64,000 nt of DNA, taken from positions 1-64,000 of the forward strand of contig CAZIPT010000001.1 in NCBI GenBank assembly GCA_964541375.1. The letters are read 5' to 3'. A program made the position numbers and the translations under genes. The notes under the pieces are model-generated. The model was not told the origin of the DNA and did not search any database. It worked only from the letters and a program-made list of their open reading frames with translations. Below, piece after piece: positions 63,826-64,000 of the stretch; the first letter of the stretch is position 1, and every line of letters begins with the position of its first letter. The DNA comes from JBAXEO01 sp964541375. Lineage in GTDB: Bacteria; Actinomycetota; Coriobacteriia; Anaerosomatales; JAAXUF01.

Positions 63826-64000
63826 CTATACGGCGCTGGTGCCCCTCGACTTCAGCCAGGCCTCGGCGTCGGTGACCGCTTCGTCCACTGCCGCCATCAG
63901 CACGGGCTGCGCCGGGTATATGTGGTCCCGGCCGACAGCATCGGCGGCGCCGGTCCGCTCCAGCTGGTCTAGAAGCGCAGGCCCGATGCCGACGAGAGCA
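63826..64000 (-). CDS. C-terminal part of a STAS-domain protein, probably a SulP transporter (cut by window edge)
   Basis: The last 57 codons of a gene that continues past 64000. The residues ALVGIGPALLDQLERTGAAD, then AVGRDHIYPAQPVLMAAVDE and AVTDAEAWL, fit the end of a STAS domain (GVxPxxLDxLERxG... IFPxxxxAL) as found on SulP anion carriers. The stop is TAG at 63826-63828. Only the tail is visible, so the SulP assignment is tentative; a free STAS protein is possible. Confidence 0.55.
   Translation of the reverse strand, partial: ALVGIGPALLDQLERTGAADAVGRDHIYPAQPVLMAAVDEAVTDAEAWLKSRGTSAV

Overview
The window is GC-rich bacterial chromosome with frequent GTG/TTG starts, short intergenic gaps and overlapping ATGA/GTGA stop-start junctions. 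The gene set combines tryptophanase and tyrosine phenol-lyase, surface multiheme cytochrome c, agmatine fermentation, a Dcu-type carrier, a Clostridia-like citrate synthase and an archaeal-type thymidylate synthase. It suggests an anaerobic, amino-acid-using actinobacterium, most likely of the Coriobacteriia. That placement is inferred from gene content only. No rRNA or ribosomal protein gene is present, and there is no prophage, IS element or CRISPR array.

Layout. 1-3 kb: the 3' end of a tryptophanase, a compact HepT/MntA-type toxin-antitoxin module whose antitoxin is fused to an XRE domain, an EamA exporter and a broken PASTA protein. 3-12.7 kb: a 1457-aa exported beta-propeller protein, then (minus strand) a pentaheme cytochrome with fibronectin-like tail and its small membrane-anchored neighbour. 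12.8-19.8 kb: a duplicated membrane protein, a thioredoxin/NHL-repeat protein whose active-site codon is an in-frame TGA followed by a SECIS-like hairpin, an SDR enzyme, a secreted PKD protein and a methyltransferase. 20-25 kb: tyrosine phenol-lyase, a PASTA protein with repeats on both sides of the membrane, small conserved proteins and a one-heme His-rich protein. 25-31.4 kb: citrate synthase, thymidylate synthase, M13 peptidase, DUF389 and a ferritin-like protein. 31.5-44.9 kb: a YncE/phosphoesterase lipoprotein, a redox operon led by an XRE regulator with a clear promoter, VOC protein, exported MsrA, a PadR-controlled membrane operon and a UbiB-type kinase. 45-53 kb: an exported NHL protein and a five-gene agmatine deiminase operon. 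53-64 kb: two tRNA-Ser genes, two NodB-type deacetylase proteins, an ion channel, envelope proteins, and an M20 peptidase with a Dcu carrier. The window closes inside a STAS-domain gene.

How the genes fit together. Catabolism is fermentative. Tryptophanase and tyrosine phenol-lyase release pyruvate and ammonia from aromatic amino acids. The arcC-ptcA-permease-aguA-permease operon turns agmatine into putrescine, CO2, ammonia and ATP, with two exchangers of the agmatine/putrescine type. The M20 and M13 peptidases could supply amino acids. The multiheme and monoheme c-type cytochromes point to extracytoplasmic electron transfer.

The most unusual item is the probable selenoprotein at 14904-16307. 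An annotator that reads TGA as stop would split it and lose its redox centre. Other points of note are the leaderless-looking XRE-MntA/HepT module, PASTA repeats on both faces of the membrane, a C-terminal module shared by two exported proteins, and an over-represented octamer (TTCTCGGC/GCCGAGAA) that recurs outside genes.
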